This document shows positions 25,775 through 35,749 of a DNA stretch of 40,007 nt, piece by piece (positions within the stretch are counted from its first letter, which is position 1; each line of letters opens with the position of its first letter). This stretch comes from DHVE2 group archaeon (GTDB lineage Archaea; Thermoplasmatota; Thermoplasmata; Thermoplasmatales; Aciduliprofundaceae), in contig WALH01000047.1 of assembly GCA_015522935.1 (NCBI GenBank), positions 1 through 40,007 on the forward strand, given 5' to 3'. The notes under the pieces are model-generated. The model had not been told where the DNA came from. It made no database searches and saw only the letters and a list, made by a program, of their open reading frames with translations. The translations under genes were made by a program, and so were the position numbers.

Positions 25775-25786
25775 GATACGCGTATC
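25775..25786. promoter_or_regulatory. 12-bp palindrome between divergent S12 and 16S promoters
   Basis: GATACGCGTATC is a perfect palindrome about 5 bp upstream of the S12 TATA box and about 60 bp upstream of the 16S TATA box. Its position suggests a dyad operator, but no known factor is recognised. Confidence 0.35.
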
Positions 25787-25812
25787 TCAGTATAACTTTA
25801 TCAAAATTTAGG

Positions 25813-25853
25813 GACTCTATGGTCTCAGAGTCTGGGCGAAAGGGATATATATG
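25813..25853 (+). promoter_or_regulatory. Probable 16S rRNA promoter with upstream inverted repeat
   Basis: GCGAAAGGG (BRE-like) leads into GATATATATG (TATA, about 25844-25853). Expected transcription start is near 25872-25878. Just before the BRE is an inverted repeat GACTCT (25813-25818) and AGAGTC (25827-25832). Confidence 0.6.
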
Positions 25854-25871
25854 GATTCTTCATTAACCGCC

Positions 25872-25986
25872 ATGCGATTAAAAGGCGCCAGATGTGAATG
25901 ATGAGCATCTGGGTTCTATAATCGCGCATATCCCGCTTGAATGGAGATCTGAGAAAAACTTCCAGCAAGGATGGATCTCTCAGATC
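25872..25986 (+). other. Structured leader of the pre-16S transcript
   Basis: Two hairpins are visible. The first nests GCGATTA (25874-25880) with TAATCGC (25919-25925) around CCAGATG (25888-25894) with CATCTGG (25906-25912). The second pairs GATCTGAG (25946-25953) with CTCAGATC (25979-25986). With the promoter and processing stem they account for the 325-bp stretch without a protein gene between S12 and 16S. Confidence 0.55.
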
Positions 25987-25993
25987 TGACGCT

Positions 25994-26021
25994 CGATAGG
26001 TGTGCATTCTGTGGCCCGCCA
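25994..26021 (+). other. 16S processing stem, 5' arm with bulge-helix-bulge
   Basis: It pairs with 27538-27565. An 8-bp helix (25994-26001), a 4-bp helix GTGC (26002-26005), a 3-nt bulge ATT (26006-26008) and a 13-bp helix (26009-26021) form a canonical bulge-helix-bulge for the archaeal tRNA-splicing endonuclease. Confidence 0.85.
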
Positions 26022-26049
26022 TTTTGTACTTTCCAAGCGAGGCTTGATC

Positions 26050-27528
<1,479 letters not shown>

Positions 27529-27537
27529 AAGATTAGA

Positions 27538-27565
27538 TGGCGGGCCACAGGCATATAACCTATCG
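27538..27565 (+). other. 16S processing stem, 3' arm with bulge-helix-bulge
   Basis: It holds the 13-nt arm (27538-27550), GCAT (27551-27554, pairing with GTGC including one G-U), the 3-nt bulge ATA (27555-27557) and the 8-nt arm (27558-27565). Predicted cuts in the two bulges would release pre-16S. Confidence 0.85.
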
Positions 27566-27606
27566 AGTGATATCCAATAAAGTGCATTTAAAATACTGCA
27601 AATCTA

Positions 27607-27612
27607 TTTTTT
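27607..27612 (+). terminator. Oligo-T terminator after 16S
   Basis: A run of six T follows the processing stem by about 40 nt and precedes the TATA box of leuC. Archaeal terminators are often plain T-runs, so this probably ends the 16S transcript. Confidence 0.45.
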
Positions 27613-27673
27613 AATCTGTTCTGAACTCCTAAAAAGATTAAATATTTCGTGCTGATAATGGAATGGTGATACT

Positions 27674-28930
27674 ATGGGAATGACTCTTACCGAGAAGATT
27701 TTAGCGAAGAAAGCTGGAAAGGAGGATGTGCAACCCGGAGAGATAGTCACCGTTGAACCCACATGGGTAATGAGCCATGACAATTCTGCAGCCATTCTTC
27801 TCAAATTCAAAAAGACAGGCGTAAAGAATGTATGGAATCCGAATAAAATCGTGATAATTCTCGATCACACTGTTCCGGCGCCCACAGCAGAGTACGCAAA
27901 CAACCACAAAAGCATAAGAAATTTTGTTAAGGAGCAGGGTATTGAGAATTTCTGGGATATAAACACGGGAATATGCCATCAGGTAATGGCCGAGAAGGGC
28001 TACGATTTGCCATCAAGTGTAATTGTAGGAGCCGACTCACATACCACAACACCCGGCGCATTTGGGGCATTCGCTGCAGGAATTGGACGGAGTGAGGTTG
28101 CTGCAATATGGGCCACGGGGAAAATCTGGCTTCGTGTCCCTCAAAGTTACGAGATAGTTGTGAATGGAAAGATGCCAAAAGGGGTTTTCGCAAAAGATTT
28201 AGCCTTGCAGATTATTGGTGACATGACAGCAAGTGGCGCGGTATACAAAGCAGTTGAGTTCAAAGGCGAAACAATTAAAAATATGAGCATCGCATCCCGC
28301 ATGGTTCTCACAAATATGAGCGCAGAGATGGGTGCTAAAAACGGAATAATAGAAGCAGATGAAAAAACAGTCTCTTATCTAAAGAATCGTGCCAGAGGAG
28401 CGTATGAAATAATGCATCCTGACAAAGATGCGGAGTATGAAAAGAGAACCGAATATGACGTTTCAGATTTAGTGCCAAAAATTGCCTTTCCACACACAGT
28501 TGACAACGTTTACGATATTGATAAAGCGGAGGGGATTGAGATAAACCAGGTATTTCTTGGCACATGTACGAACGGACGTGTGGAAGATTTAGAAATTGCC
28601 GCGAGGATTCTAAAAGGGGAAAGAGTGAATCCGAATGTTAGAATGCTTGTATTTCCCGCATCCTGGGATGTCTGGCGTGAGGCGGATGAGAAGAGGATTT
28701 TACACACACTCGCTGAAGCAGGTGCAGTAATAATGAATCCTGGATGTGGCCCTTGCTTAGGCGCACATGAGGGCGTTTTAGCGGATGGAGATAAATGTCT
28801 CAGCACGGCTAATCGCAACTTCAAGGGAAGGATGGGTAATCCCAACGCTGAAATATATCTTGGCTCTCCTGCAACTGCTGCAGTGACTGCCTTAAAGGGT
28901 TATATATCTGATCCGAGGGAGGTGCTGTAA
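27674..28930 (+). CDS. LeuC-type hydro-lyase large subunit (isopropylmalate/homoaconitate family)
   Basis: 418 residues of the aconitase superfamily. GADSHTTTPGAFG near residue 117, GTCTNGR near 295 and NPGCGPCLG near 355 give the three [4Fe-4S] cysteines and active-site residues. With the small subunit directly downstream it forms the two-part enzyme used in leucine biosynthesis or in homoaconitate/citramalate-type routes. No other leucine or lysine genes are nearby, so the substrate is open. GGTGAT lies just before ATG 27674; the TATA-like GATTAAATATTT is about 30 bp upstream. Confidence 0.85.
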   Translation: MGMTLTEKILAKKAGKEDVQPGEIVTVEPTWVMSHDNSAAILLKFKKTGVKNVWNPNKIVIILDHTVPAPTAEYANNHKSIRNFVKEQGIENFWDINTGICHQVMAEKGYDLPSSVIVGADSHTTTPGAFGAFAAGIGRSEVAAIWATGKIWLRVPQSYEIVVNGKMPKGVFAKDLALQIIGDMTASGAVYKAVEFKGETIKNMSIASRMVLTNMSAEMGAKNGIIEADEKTVSYLKNRARGAYEIMHPDKDAEYEKRTEYDVSDLVPKIAFPHTVDNVYDIDKAEGIEINQVFLGTCTNGRVEDLEIAARILKGERVNPNVRMLVFPASWDVWREADEKRILHTLAEAGAVIMNPGCGPCLGAHEGVLADGDKCLSTANRNFKGRMGNPNAEIYLGSPATAAVTALKGYISDPREVL

Positions 28931-29425
28931 ATGGGACGTGTATGGAAATATAGGGATGATGTGAACACCGATGTTATATTCCCCGGAAAGTATACATATA
29001 AGATAATGAGCGATGAAGAGATGGCCTCGCATGCACTTGAAGATTTAGACGAAAATTTTGCAAAGAATGTGAAGAATGGAGACGTTATCGTAGCGGGCAA
29101 GAACTGGGGCTATGGCTCATCGCGGGAGCAGGCGGTGAAATGCTTAAAAGCGGCAGGAATAAAGGCGATAATCGCTGAAAGTTTCGCAAGGATTTATTAT
29201 CGGAATTGTATCAATCTTGGCCTGCCTGCAATAACCCTAAAGCACAAAGATATTGAAAAATTCGATGCGGGCGATGAGGTGGATTTGGACATTGAAAATG
29301 GAGTAATTGAGAATAAAACAAAGGATTTTAAAATCCACTTTCCACCATTTGAGGGCTATGTAATGGACATAATTCGGGCGGGAGGAATAATCGAGTACAT
29401 AAGAGAGCAGGTACAGGGCAAGTAA
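28931..29425 (+). CDS. LeuD-type hydro-lyase small subunit
   Basis: 164 residues, the swivelling domain partner of LeuC: NTDVIFPGKYTYKI at residues about 13-26, the hallmark GYGSSREQA near 60, and IYYRNCINLGLP near 85. The substrate-choosing loop reads YTYK, unlike the YLR-plus-hydrophobic or YLRT forms I associate with isopropylmalate and homoaconitate enzymes. It starts directly after the leuC stop with GAGGTG upstream, so the two subunits are made together. Confidence 0.85.
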   Translation: MGRVWKYRDDVNTDVIFPGKYTYKIMSDEEMASHALEDLDENFAKNVKNGDVIVAGKNWGYGSSREQAVKCLKAAGIKAIIAESFARIYYRNCINLGLPAITLKHKDIEKFDAGDEVDLDIENGVIENKTKDFKIHFPPFEGYVMDIIRAGGIIEYIREQVQGK

Positions 29426-29485
29426 ATTTCTCATGCTTCTTTCCTACCCAAACCAATAAATATACGTTTGCATTAGCATGCAATT

Positions 29486-30706
29486 GTGTTTGAGAAAATC
29501 ATGGGAGATTTAAAAACAATTCTTCGCGGAAATGTGCTTATTCTCTTCATTACTTGGGTTTTGCTCAGTTTCGGGAACAATATGGTTCACAAATTTGATG
29601 GACTGTATTTCAAAGCATTGGGAGCGTCGGATGTGTGGCTGGGATATATGGGTGCCATAACTTTTGGGATGATGGCACTTCTTCAGATTCCCGGTGGGCA
29701 TGTTGCCGATACATTCGGGAGGAAGAAGGTTATTGTGATATTCACCTTTGTGATGGCTTTTTCAATGCTCATCTTTGCCTTTGCACCTTCTTGGGAGTAC
29801 ATTGTTATTGGCCTGATCATAGCAAATCTCGCTCTTCTCTATCAACCTGCGCTGTTTTCAATAGTTATGGATTCCCTACCGCCCAACAGAAGAGCAGAAG
29901 GTTTTGCAGTTACAAACTTATCTTCTCTGCCAGCCCTATTCGCACCAATGGTTGGGGGTGCCCTCATATATTATTTGGGATTAATCCCGGGCATGAGACT
30001 TGGATACTTCCTCCTCTTCCTTTTATCTCTATCTGCCGCATTTCTCCGTCTTTTTCTGAGAGAAACTTTTCCATCCAAGAAAAAGAACTACAGGGAGGGA
30101 TTTTCATCTTTTTTTAGGGTGATAAAAAGTGTTGATTCAAGAGCCAAGGGTTTGATTATAGTGGCGATGCTTATGTTCTCCGCCTCAGGTATGGTGGGAT
30201 ATTTTATTGTGCTGTATTCTTCAACCTATACCTCATCTCTGATATTCGGAATAATTATGGGTGTGGGAATGCTCATATCCTCCCTAACCGGCGTGTTTGT
30301 GGGAAGGATGGGTGATATTAAAGGAAAAGAGAAGTTTTACCTCACAGGCATCATTCTCATGTCCATTGCATTAGCGCTCTTTGTATTTCCCAATATTTTT
30401 TCTCTTTTAGAATTTGCATTAATATCAGGATTGGCCATGGCATTCTATCAGCCATCAACTAACGGATTGATTGCAGACCTTGTTCCTTTGGAGAAAAGGG
30501 GCAGATTCACAGGCATGTATCTCTTCTCCTCTTATCTTGTGGCGATGCTCTTCAGCGCCTTCGCCGGGTACATATATGCTTTTGATCCTCAGATGTTATT
30601 CATCTTCGCCTCCTTTCTGGCGCTAATTGCAGCTTTGATAGGCTATCTGTTAGTTCTTCGCCCTTTTGTCAGACAAAGAAATGGTGATTTTTCACAAAAA
30701 GATTAA
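29486..30706 (+). CDS. Major facilitator superfamily transporter
   Basis: 406 residues, about twelve membrane helices in two sets of six. The loop between helices 2 and 3 reads GGHVADTFGRKKV, the MFS signature, with a partial repeat GRMGDIKGKEKF in the second half. The transported compound cannot be told. Start GTG 29486 is preferred because ATAAATATACG lies about 26 bp upstream; ATG 29501 is an alternative. It is the only gene of its unit, 60 bp after leuD. Confidence 0.8.
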   Translation: MFEKIMGDLKTILRGNVLILFITWVLLSFGNNMVHKFDGLYFKALGASDVWLGYMGAITFGMMALLQIPGGHVADTFGRKKVIVIFTFVMAFSMLIFAFAPSWEYIVIGLIIANLALLYQPALFSIVMDSLPPNRRAEGFAVTNLSSLPALFAPMVGGALIYYLGLIPGMRLGYFLLFLLSLSAAFLRLFLRETFPSKKKNYREGFSSFFRVIKSVDSRAKGLIIVAMLMFSASGMVGYFIVLYSSTYTSSLIFGIIMGVGMLISSLTGVFVGRMGDIKGKEKFYLTGIILMSIALALFVFPNIFSLLEFALISGLAMAFYQPSTNGLIADLVPLEKRGRFTGMYLFSSYLVAMLFSAFAGYIYAFDPQMLFIFASFLALIAALIGYLLVLRPFVRQRNGDFSQKD

Positions 30707-30731
30707 ATACTTGTACTCCTATATCTGACAG

Positions 30732-31589
30732 ATGACAGACAAAAAATTTAAAAGATATGTTGAGCGGGAAATTGAGGAATATAAAGAGTATCTGGAGGGT
30801 GAGAAAAAGAGTAAAAATACGATTGAGCAGTATTCTCGAATCGTCAGAAATATGCTCTTACACATTAAAAAGGGGGCGGAGGACATCACTCCCGGTGACC
30901 TGAATAAATACAAAATATACCTTTCAACGAAGAAAAAATACTCCAAAAATTCTCTCTATCTTGCCATAAAAGCAATATCCTCATTCTTCAAATACAAAGG
31001 ACTCAATATGGCAAAATACTTGAAAGCCCCTAAGAGGCCCAAGTCCATACCAAAATACCTTACGGAAGAAGAAGTGAAAATGCTCCTCAAGTCAGCCCGA
31101 AATAACCCTCGAGACTATGCTATCCTCTCACTCCTCGCATACTCTGGATTGAGGGTGAGTGAACTTTGCAATCTGCGTGTGGAGGATGTGGACCTCAACG
31201 AAAGGGTAGTTTATGTGAATTCTGGAAAAGGAGATAAAGACCGTATTATGGTGATAAGCGAAAAGGCAGTGGAGGCAATAGAGAACTATCTCCTCAACCG
31301 TGAGGATGACCTTGTTTACCTCTTTATATCGAGAAAGGGAGAGAAAATAAGCAGAGTTCAGGTATTTCGTATAGTGAAAAAATACGCTCAAATTGCAGGA
31401 ATAAAGAAGAATGTGACCCCCCATGTTTTGAGACATACCCTTGCAACCACATTGCTTAGAAGAGGAGTGGATATAAGATACATACAGCAATTCTTAGGAC
31501 ATAGCAGTGTTGCCACAACTCAAATCTACACGCATGTTAACGATGAAATGCTGAAGAATGTTTACGACAGTGTTATGCAAGAGTACTGA
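30732..31589 (+). CDS. xerA: Tyrosine recombinase XerA
   Basis: 285 residues. An N-terminal SAM-like core-binding domain (about 10-95) is followed by the catalytic domain with Arg141 in GLRVSEL, HVLRH near residue 231, LGHSS near 257, and nucleophile Tyr266 in TQIYTHV. Length and simplicity match archaeal XerA, which resolves chromosome dimers at a dif site. It is not flanked by mobile-element genes, which argues for the housekeeping role. GATTAAATACT about 26 bp before ATG 30732 suggests a leaderless message. It converges with the reductase gene, overlapping by 17 bp. Confidence 0.9.
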   Translation: MTDKKFKRYVEREIEEYKEYLEGEKKSKNTIEQYSRIVRNMLLHIKKGAEDITPGDLNKYKIYLSTKKKYSKNSLYLAIKAISSFFKYKGLNMAKYLKAPKRPKSIPKYLTEEEVKMLLKSARNNPRDYAILSLLAYSGLRVSELCNLRVEDVDLNERVVYVNSGKGDKDRIMVISEKAVEAIENYLLNREDDLVYLFISRKGEKISRVQVFRIVKKYAQIAGIKKNVTPHVLRHTLATTLLRRGVDIRYIQQFLGHSSVATTQIYTHVNDEMLKNVYDSVMQEY

Positions 31590-32697
31590 GCCTGATAACT
31601 ATTCCCAAATTTTTCAAAATGAACGGTTTTTTCCTTATAACTCTCCAAACGACACGGGAGGGATAATCAATATCTCCATACTTATTTATCACTTCAATTA
31701 TTTCGGGATCGTTTAAATTCTTAATGATTCTGTTGAAATCCTCATCCCTCATTTTCCTGTAGATTTTGTGAAGGTATAAGGCTCTCTTCAATTCCTTTCC
31801 TATGATGCTTTTCCAGCAGGATTCATATGCTTTCAGATCTCCCTCTCTCCCTTCAAGATAATTTCCGATAGCTTTAACAGCACAAATCGCACTTCTCAAT
31901 CCGGTGTAAATCCCACCTCCTGAAGTTGCCTTTACCTGTCCCGCTGCATCGCCCACGATTAGCATATTCTTCCAATAGGTTCTATTAGCAAAGCCGATAG
32001 GTATCCCACCAAACTGCAAAGCAAGGGGCTTCAACTTCAATTTTTTAAGCAGATTTTGGAGATAAAAATAACTTTTTGTGTAGGATGCTACACCTACCTT
32101 TGCGATATTTTCATCATAGGGTATAACCCATCCGAAGAACCCCGGTGCCACGTCTTCGCCTAAAAAAATCTCCACTCTTTCGGCATCATCACTTCTGAAT
32201 CTGGCCATTACCTGTGATGCTCCAATAATCTGTGGCAACTCTGCACCTATAGTTTTTCTCACGAGACTGTTTATGCCATCCGCACCAACGATTACCTTAA
32301 CACGGTACGTGTTCAGAGTTGTGGTTAATATACTCCCGCTAACATATTTTACTCTCTCTTTAATATGTACATCTGCACCATTGCTCACCGCAATTCTTGC
32401 TAATTCCCTGTCAAAATTCACCCTATCAACTACGTATGCTCTTGGTTCCTCGTTTCCAATATCTAAAAAGGTTCCATCCGGAGCATGGATTCTTGCCCTC
32501 TTTGCATAATGCATAAAACCTATTTTGCCCACAATTTTTTCCACATTGGAAGATAATAATCCTCCACAGTGGGAGGGATTTCCTATTTCACTATGCTCCT
32601 CAAATACTGCAACATCAAATCCCTTTTTAGATAACTTTCCGGCTATATATGTTCCAATAGGTCCCGCACCGACAATAGCAACATCGTATCCATACAC
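31573..32697 (-). CDS. Geranylgeranyl reductase family flavoprotein
   Basis: 374 residues. VAIVGAGPIGTYIAGKL at the N terminus binds FAD, NPSHCGGLLS near residue 43 carries the family's conserved cysteine, FFGWVIPY near 185 matches the substrate-pocket motif, and GDAAGQVKATSGGGIYTG near 268 closes the FAD site. Archaeal members saturate the isoprenoid chains of membrane lipids; others act on related polyprenyl compounds. The start is GTG 32697: ATTTAAAG lies about 25 bp upstream and no in-frame ATG precedes the FAD motif. Confidence 0.85.
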   Translation of the reverse strand: MYGYDVAIVGAGPIGTYIAGKLSKKGFDVAVFEEHSEIGNPSHCGGLLSSNVEKIVGKIGFMHYAKRARIHAPDGTFLDIGNEEPRAYVVDRVNFDRELARIAVSNGADVHIKERVKYVSGSILTTTLNTYRVKVIVGADGINSLVRKTIGAELPQIIGASQVMARFRSDDAERVEIFLGEDVAPGFFGWVIPYDENIAKVGVASYTKSYFYLQNLLKKLKLKPLALQFGGIPIGFANRTYWKNMLIVGDAAGQVKATSGGGIYTGLRSAICAVKAIGNYLEGREGDLKAYESCWKSIIGKELKRALYLHKIYRKMRDEDFNRIIKNLNDPEIIEVINKYGDIDYPSRVVWRVIRKKPFILKNLGIVIRLSTLA

Positions 32698-32780
32698 AAC
32701 AGCATTATTGCTTGGACTTTAAATAAGTTTTTCGTATTTGCACTCGCAAGAGTTAAATAACAAAAAGATATCCCTCACCT

Positions 32781-32930
32781 ATGACATTTCAGGAAGCAGT
32801 AAATAGATTACTAAACAAAAAAATCTGTATGAAATGCCACGCTCGAAACCCGCCCAATGCAACGAGATGCAGAAGATGTGGCTACAAAGGGCTTCGCCCG
32901 AAGGCTAAGGAGAGGAGAGGCGGAAAATAA
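32781..32930 (+). CDS. rpl40e: Large-subunit ribosomal protein eL40
   Basis: 49 residues: MTFQEAVNRLL, then a zinc finger with CMKCHARNPPNATRCRRCG and a basic tail ending RRGGK. This is the archaeal form of L40e, without the ubiquitin fusion found in eukaryotes. GTTAAATAAC about 24 bp before ATG 32781 suggests a leaderless transcript. Its last 26 bp overlap the convergent pcp gene. Confidence 0.92.
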   Translation: MTFQEAVNRLLNKKICMKCHARNPPNATRCRRCGYKGLRPKAKERRGGK

Positions 32931-33477
32931 ATTCCAGAACTTTTTCTATTGCATTTCTTATTTCTTCGATTGTCCAGCAATCTTTGCAGTTTTTCACAAT
33001 TTCTTCCGTGGGAGGTAGATGAATGAAGATAACCTTTCCACTCCCGATATTGTGTAACAGGGAGTAGTAGAAGGTATTGCAAACATAGGTTCCGGCGGAG
33101 AATGAAAGCTTAGCAGGAATATTTTTGCTGTTCAGGTATTTCACGAGTTCATCATATGGTTCATTCGTGAAAATGCAATCTTCTCCGTTTTCATATATTT
33201 TTCTGTTCTTCGGAGCGTAACCTTCATTATCCGGAATTTCAGAGTGCATTATGTTCACAGCGAGAGCTTCTACCTTGATTTTCCTTGCAGATGGGCTCAA
33301 TCCAGTTGCAATAACCATATCCGGTTTCATATCTGCTATTTTCTGGCCCCAAAGCTTTGCACCCCTGAAGGTCACAGGTATCCTGAATTTCTCACCTTCT
33401 TTTATCTTCTTAACTGCTTCCCAAGATGGATTAATTGTGAATTTTCCGAATGGCTCAAACCCTGTCAAGATTAGCAT
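32905..33477 (-). CDS. pcp: Pyroglutamyl peptidase (pyrrolidone-carboxylate peptidase)
   Basis: 190 residues. The catalytic triad is visible: Glu70 in KIKVEALAVN, Cys133 in GTYVCNTFYYS, His153 in IFIHLPP, and the family opening LILTGFEPFG. It removes N-terminal pyroglutamate from peptides. Its ATG 33477 lies inside the end of pncB (23-bp overlap), so it is the third gene of the pncA-pncB-pcp unit, although no metabolic link to NAD is known. Confidence 0.92.
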   Translation of the reverse strand: MLILTGFEPFGKFTINPSWEAVKKIKEGEKFRIPVTFRGAKLWGQKIADMKPDMVIATGLSPSARKIKVEALAVNIMHSEIPDNEGYAPKNRKIYENGEDCIFTNEPYDELVKYLNSKNIPAKLSFSAGTYVCNTFYYSLLHNIGSGKVIFIHLPPTEEIVKNCKDCWTIEEIRNAIEKVLEFIFRLSSP

Positions 33478-34636
33478 AGTAATCCCTCAATTGTTTGAGA
33501 ACATAATTTCTTATATCATCCTCACTTGGATATCTGCCAACCAAATCGCCATTTATCATCACAGGTTTGAGTATTTCCTTCACCTCGCCCCCACACACAG
33601 GGCAACTATGCATATCTTCAAGATACGTGACAATGTATTTTCCGCATTTTTCGCATCTGAAAACCCGCTTTCTCCCACTGAATTTTCCCTTCTTCGCCTG
33701 CGGCTCTCCTTCAACATCAACAATATCCATAGCGTAGTCAATCGTTTTAGCGTTGCTTATCGATGTACCCACTCCGAATCCATCTACGATGTCCCGTAGA
33801 TTTCTAACACTTTCCTCATTGAGCCCACCGGATACGAATATACCCACATTCTTATGACCTCTTATATCTAATTCCCAGCGGACTTCCAGAACTATATCCC
33901 GGAAATTCCCTCTGCGAGAGGATGGTGTGTCAAGGCGAATGGATTTTAAATCTTTCAGAATCTCAGCTGCTTTTATTGCCTCATATTTTTCATCTCCAAA
34001 CGTGTCAATGAGGGCTATTCTCGGCACGTCTTTTGATACAAACTCATCAAAATTCTTCCACGCATCCTCCTCCCCAAGAGTCAAAATCAACGCGTGGGGC
34101 ATGGTGCCACTTGGCTTTTTGCCTATATGCTCTCCTCCTAAGATACTTGATACTCCATCGCAACCGCCAATGTATGATGCACGGTCAATCATTGGGGATA
34201 TGGCAGGATGCATTCTTCTCACACCAAAAGATAGAAGAGGTTTATCTCCTGCTGCTAGGCGAATTCTTGCTGATTTAGTAGCTATCCCCGATGCTTGGCA
34301 TATCAATCCAAGTATGGGAGTTTCGTATATGACAAATTCCTTGTAATCACCCTCTATCGCTATGACTGGTACAGGATAGCCCCTATAATCACGGGGAGTG
34401 AATATTGTCCCTTCAGGAAGAGCGTATATGTTCACGTTTTTTCCTTCCATTAGATGGAGAACTTCATCCAGACCTGCAAACACCACCCATGGGTAAGGGG
34501 GGTTCATAACTGTAAACTCTGCATAAACTCTTTTCTTTACTCCTAATTTTTCAAGGATTTCCTTTGTCCTCTGGAAATAAATATCCGTTGTTTTTCCCTC
34601 TTTTATCTCTTTTTCCGTGGCTATGTGGAACCTCAT
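33455..34636 (-). CDS. pncB: Nicotinate phosphoribosyltransferase with C-terminal zinc ribbon
   Basis: 393 residues. The core holds FGVRRMHPAISPMIDRA, GTMPHALIL and FVSGGLNEESVRNL, as in archaeal nicotinate phosphoribosyltransferase. It makes nicotinate mononucleotide from nicotinate and PRPP for NAD salvage. Cys328, Cys331, Cys345 and Cys348 form a zinc ribbon (CEKC and CPVC), an addition I recall from the Thermoplasma acidophilum enzyme. The start overlaps the pncA stop by 4 bp, so product of one enzyme feeds the next. Confidence 0.92.
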   Translation of the reverse strand: MRFHIATEKEIKEGKTTDIYFQRTKEILEKLGVKKRVYAEFTVMNPPYPWVVFAGLDEVLHLMEGKNVNIYALPEGTIFTPRDYRGYPVPVIAIEGDYKEFVIYETPILGLICQASGIATKSARIRLAAGDKPLLSFGVRRMHPAISPMIDRASYIGGCDGVSSILGGEHIGKKPSGTMPHALILTLGEEDAWKNFDEFVSKDVPRIALIDTFGDEKYEAIKAAEILKDLKSIRLDTPSSRRGNFRDIVLEVRWELDIRGHKNVGIFVSGGLNEESVRNLRDIVDGFGVGTSISNAKTIDYAMDIVDVEGEPQAKKGKFSGRKRVFRCEKCGKYIVTYLEDMHSCPVCGGEVKEILKPVMINGDLVGRYPSEDDIRNYVLKQLRDYYANLDRV

Positions 34637-35154
34637 ACTTCATCACTCCTAACCATTTTAGCTCCGTATATCTTCTGCATATATCCAAGAGCCCATTTAT
34701 GTTCCTCATCTCCCGTTCCAGCACATAGATCCTCAACAATGCTTACCTTAAATCCACGGGCAAACGCGCCAAACGCCGTATGAAGAATACATATGTCCGT
34801 GGCAACTCCACAGATGTAGACTTCATCCACACCTTTTTCTTTTAGAATCTCCTCAGCCTGAGTGAAAAGGAATCCGTCGTATGTGTTTTTTTCTATAATA
34901 ACATCCCCCTTCTCAGGTTTTAAGTCCTCCACAATTTCTGAGCCCCACGTGCCGCGCATGGCATGCTCTCCCCATATTTTTATCTCAGAATCCGTTACAG
35001 TGTGAGAGTCTTTGAGAAATACAACTATATTTCCTCTCTTTCTGAACTTATCTGCGAATTCTTTTATTTTTGGGACAATTCTTCTCGCGGCTTCACTCCC
35101 GAATTTTCCGTCCACAAAATCGTGAATCATGTCCACAATGAGTAGAGCTTTCAT
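34633..35154 (-). CDS. pncA: Nicotinamidase
   Basis: 173 residues of the isochorismatase fold. The likely catalytic triad is Asp8, Lys89 (IIEKNTYDGF) and Cys122 (GVATDICI); metal ligands are Asp49, His51 and His64. It converts nicotinamide to nicotinate for the phosphoribosyltransferase encoded next. An in-frame ATG at 35205 would add 17 basic residues; ATG 35154 is preferred because family members start MKALLIVD and a TATA-like CTTAAAGT lies about 26 bp before it. Confidence 0.9.
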   Translation of the reverse strand: MKALLIVDMIHDFVDGKFGSEAARRIVPKIKEFADKFRKRGNIVVFLKDSHTVTDSEIKIWGEHAMRGTWGSEIVEDLKPEKGDVIIEKNTYDGFLFTQAEEILKEKGVDEVYICGVATDICILHTAFGAFARGFKVSIVEDLCAGTGDEEHKWALGYMQKIYGAKMVRSDEV

Positions 35155-35251
35155 ACCTCGATATTGACTTTTCTTTACTTTAAGTTTTCGTGTCTGAAAA
35201 ACCATGAGTTAAAGATAAATAGTTTGTGCTCTATGGGGAATCGGTGATTGT

Positions 35252-35749
35252 ATGATATGCGAGTTGTGCGGTAAGGACGTACCTCGCCTTCACAAGGTAA
35301 TTATTGAGGGAGTTGTGTTAAATGTCTGTGATGAATGTGCCAAATTTGGCAAGGAGATAAAGGGCGATGAAATTCCCAAGGATGTTAAATACCTCCCACC
35401 TGAAATAGTACGTGAGAGGATAGAGAAAAAGAAAAGAAGGAGAGATCGCAGTCTGGAAGAGGAGGAAATTCTTGCTGAAGATTATCCGGAGAGGATAAGA
35501 AAGGCAAGGGAAGAGATGAACCTCACACAGGAAGATTTAGCGAAGATGATACTGGAGAAGAAGACGGTGATATCAAAAATTGAACGGGGGGAAATGAGAC
35601 CCGATGAAAAATTGATTAAAAAGCTTGAAAAGGCACTACACATAAAATTGAAAGAGAAAATCACAACTATTCATAGAGAAGAGAAGAAAAAGGTGAGAGG
35701 ATTGACCCTCGGTGATATGATTGAAAATGCAATAGGAGGAACAAAATGA
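35252..35749 (+). CDS. mbf1: Archaeal MBF1 (multiprotein bridging factor 1)
   Basis: 165 residues. An N-terminal zinc ribbon (MICELCGKD and VCDECAKF), a charged linker rich in Lys/Arg/Glu, and a helix-turn-helix (RIRKAREEMNLTQEDLAKMI, SKIERGEMRPDEKL) match MBF1. In eukaryotes MBF1 bridges activators and TBP; in archaea it associates with ribosomes. GGTGAT is 4 nt before ATG 35252. The stop overlaps the next gene by 4 bp. Confidence 0.92.
   Translation: MICELCGKDVPRLHKVIIEGVVLNVCDECAKFGKEIKGDEIPKDVKYLPPEIVRERIEKKKRRRDRSLEEEEILAEDYPERIRKAREEMNLTQEDLAKMILEKKTVISKIERGEMRPDEKLIKKLEKALHIKLKEKITTIHREEKKKVRGLTLGDMIENAIGGTK

Noticed and set aside
25890..25953. C/D-box sRNA in the 16S leader (ATGATGA at about 25897 and CTGA at about 25949)
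   Set aside because: Boxes are about 45 nt apart with no internal C'/D' pair, and the stretch folds into the leader hairpins.
30680..30735. A dif site next to xerA
   Set aside because: No pair of 11-bp inverted arms with a 6-bp centre is visible; archaeal dif need not lie by xerA.
30732..31589. XerA as an integrase of a mobile element
   Set aside because: No att duplication, element genes or composition change around it; size and motifs fit housekeeping XerA.
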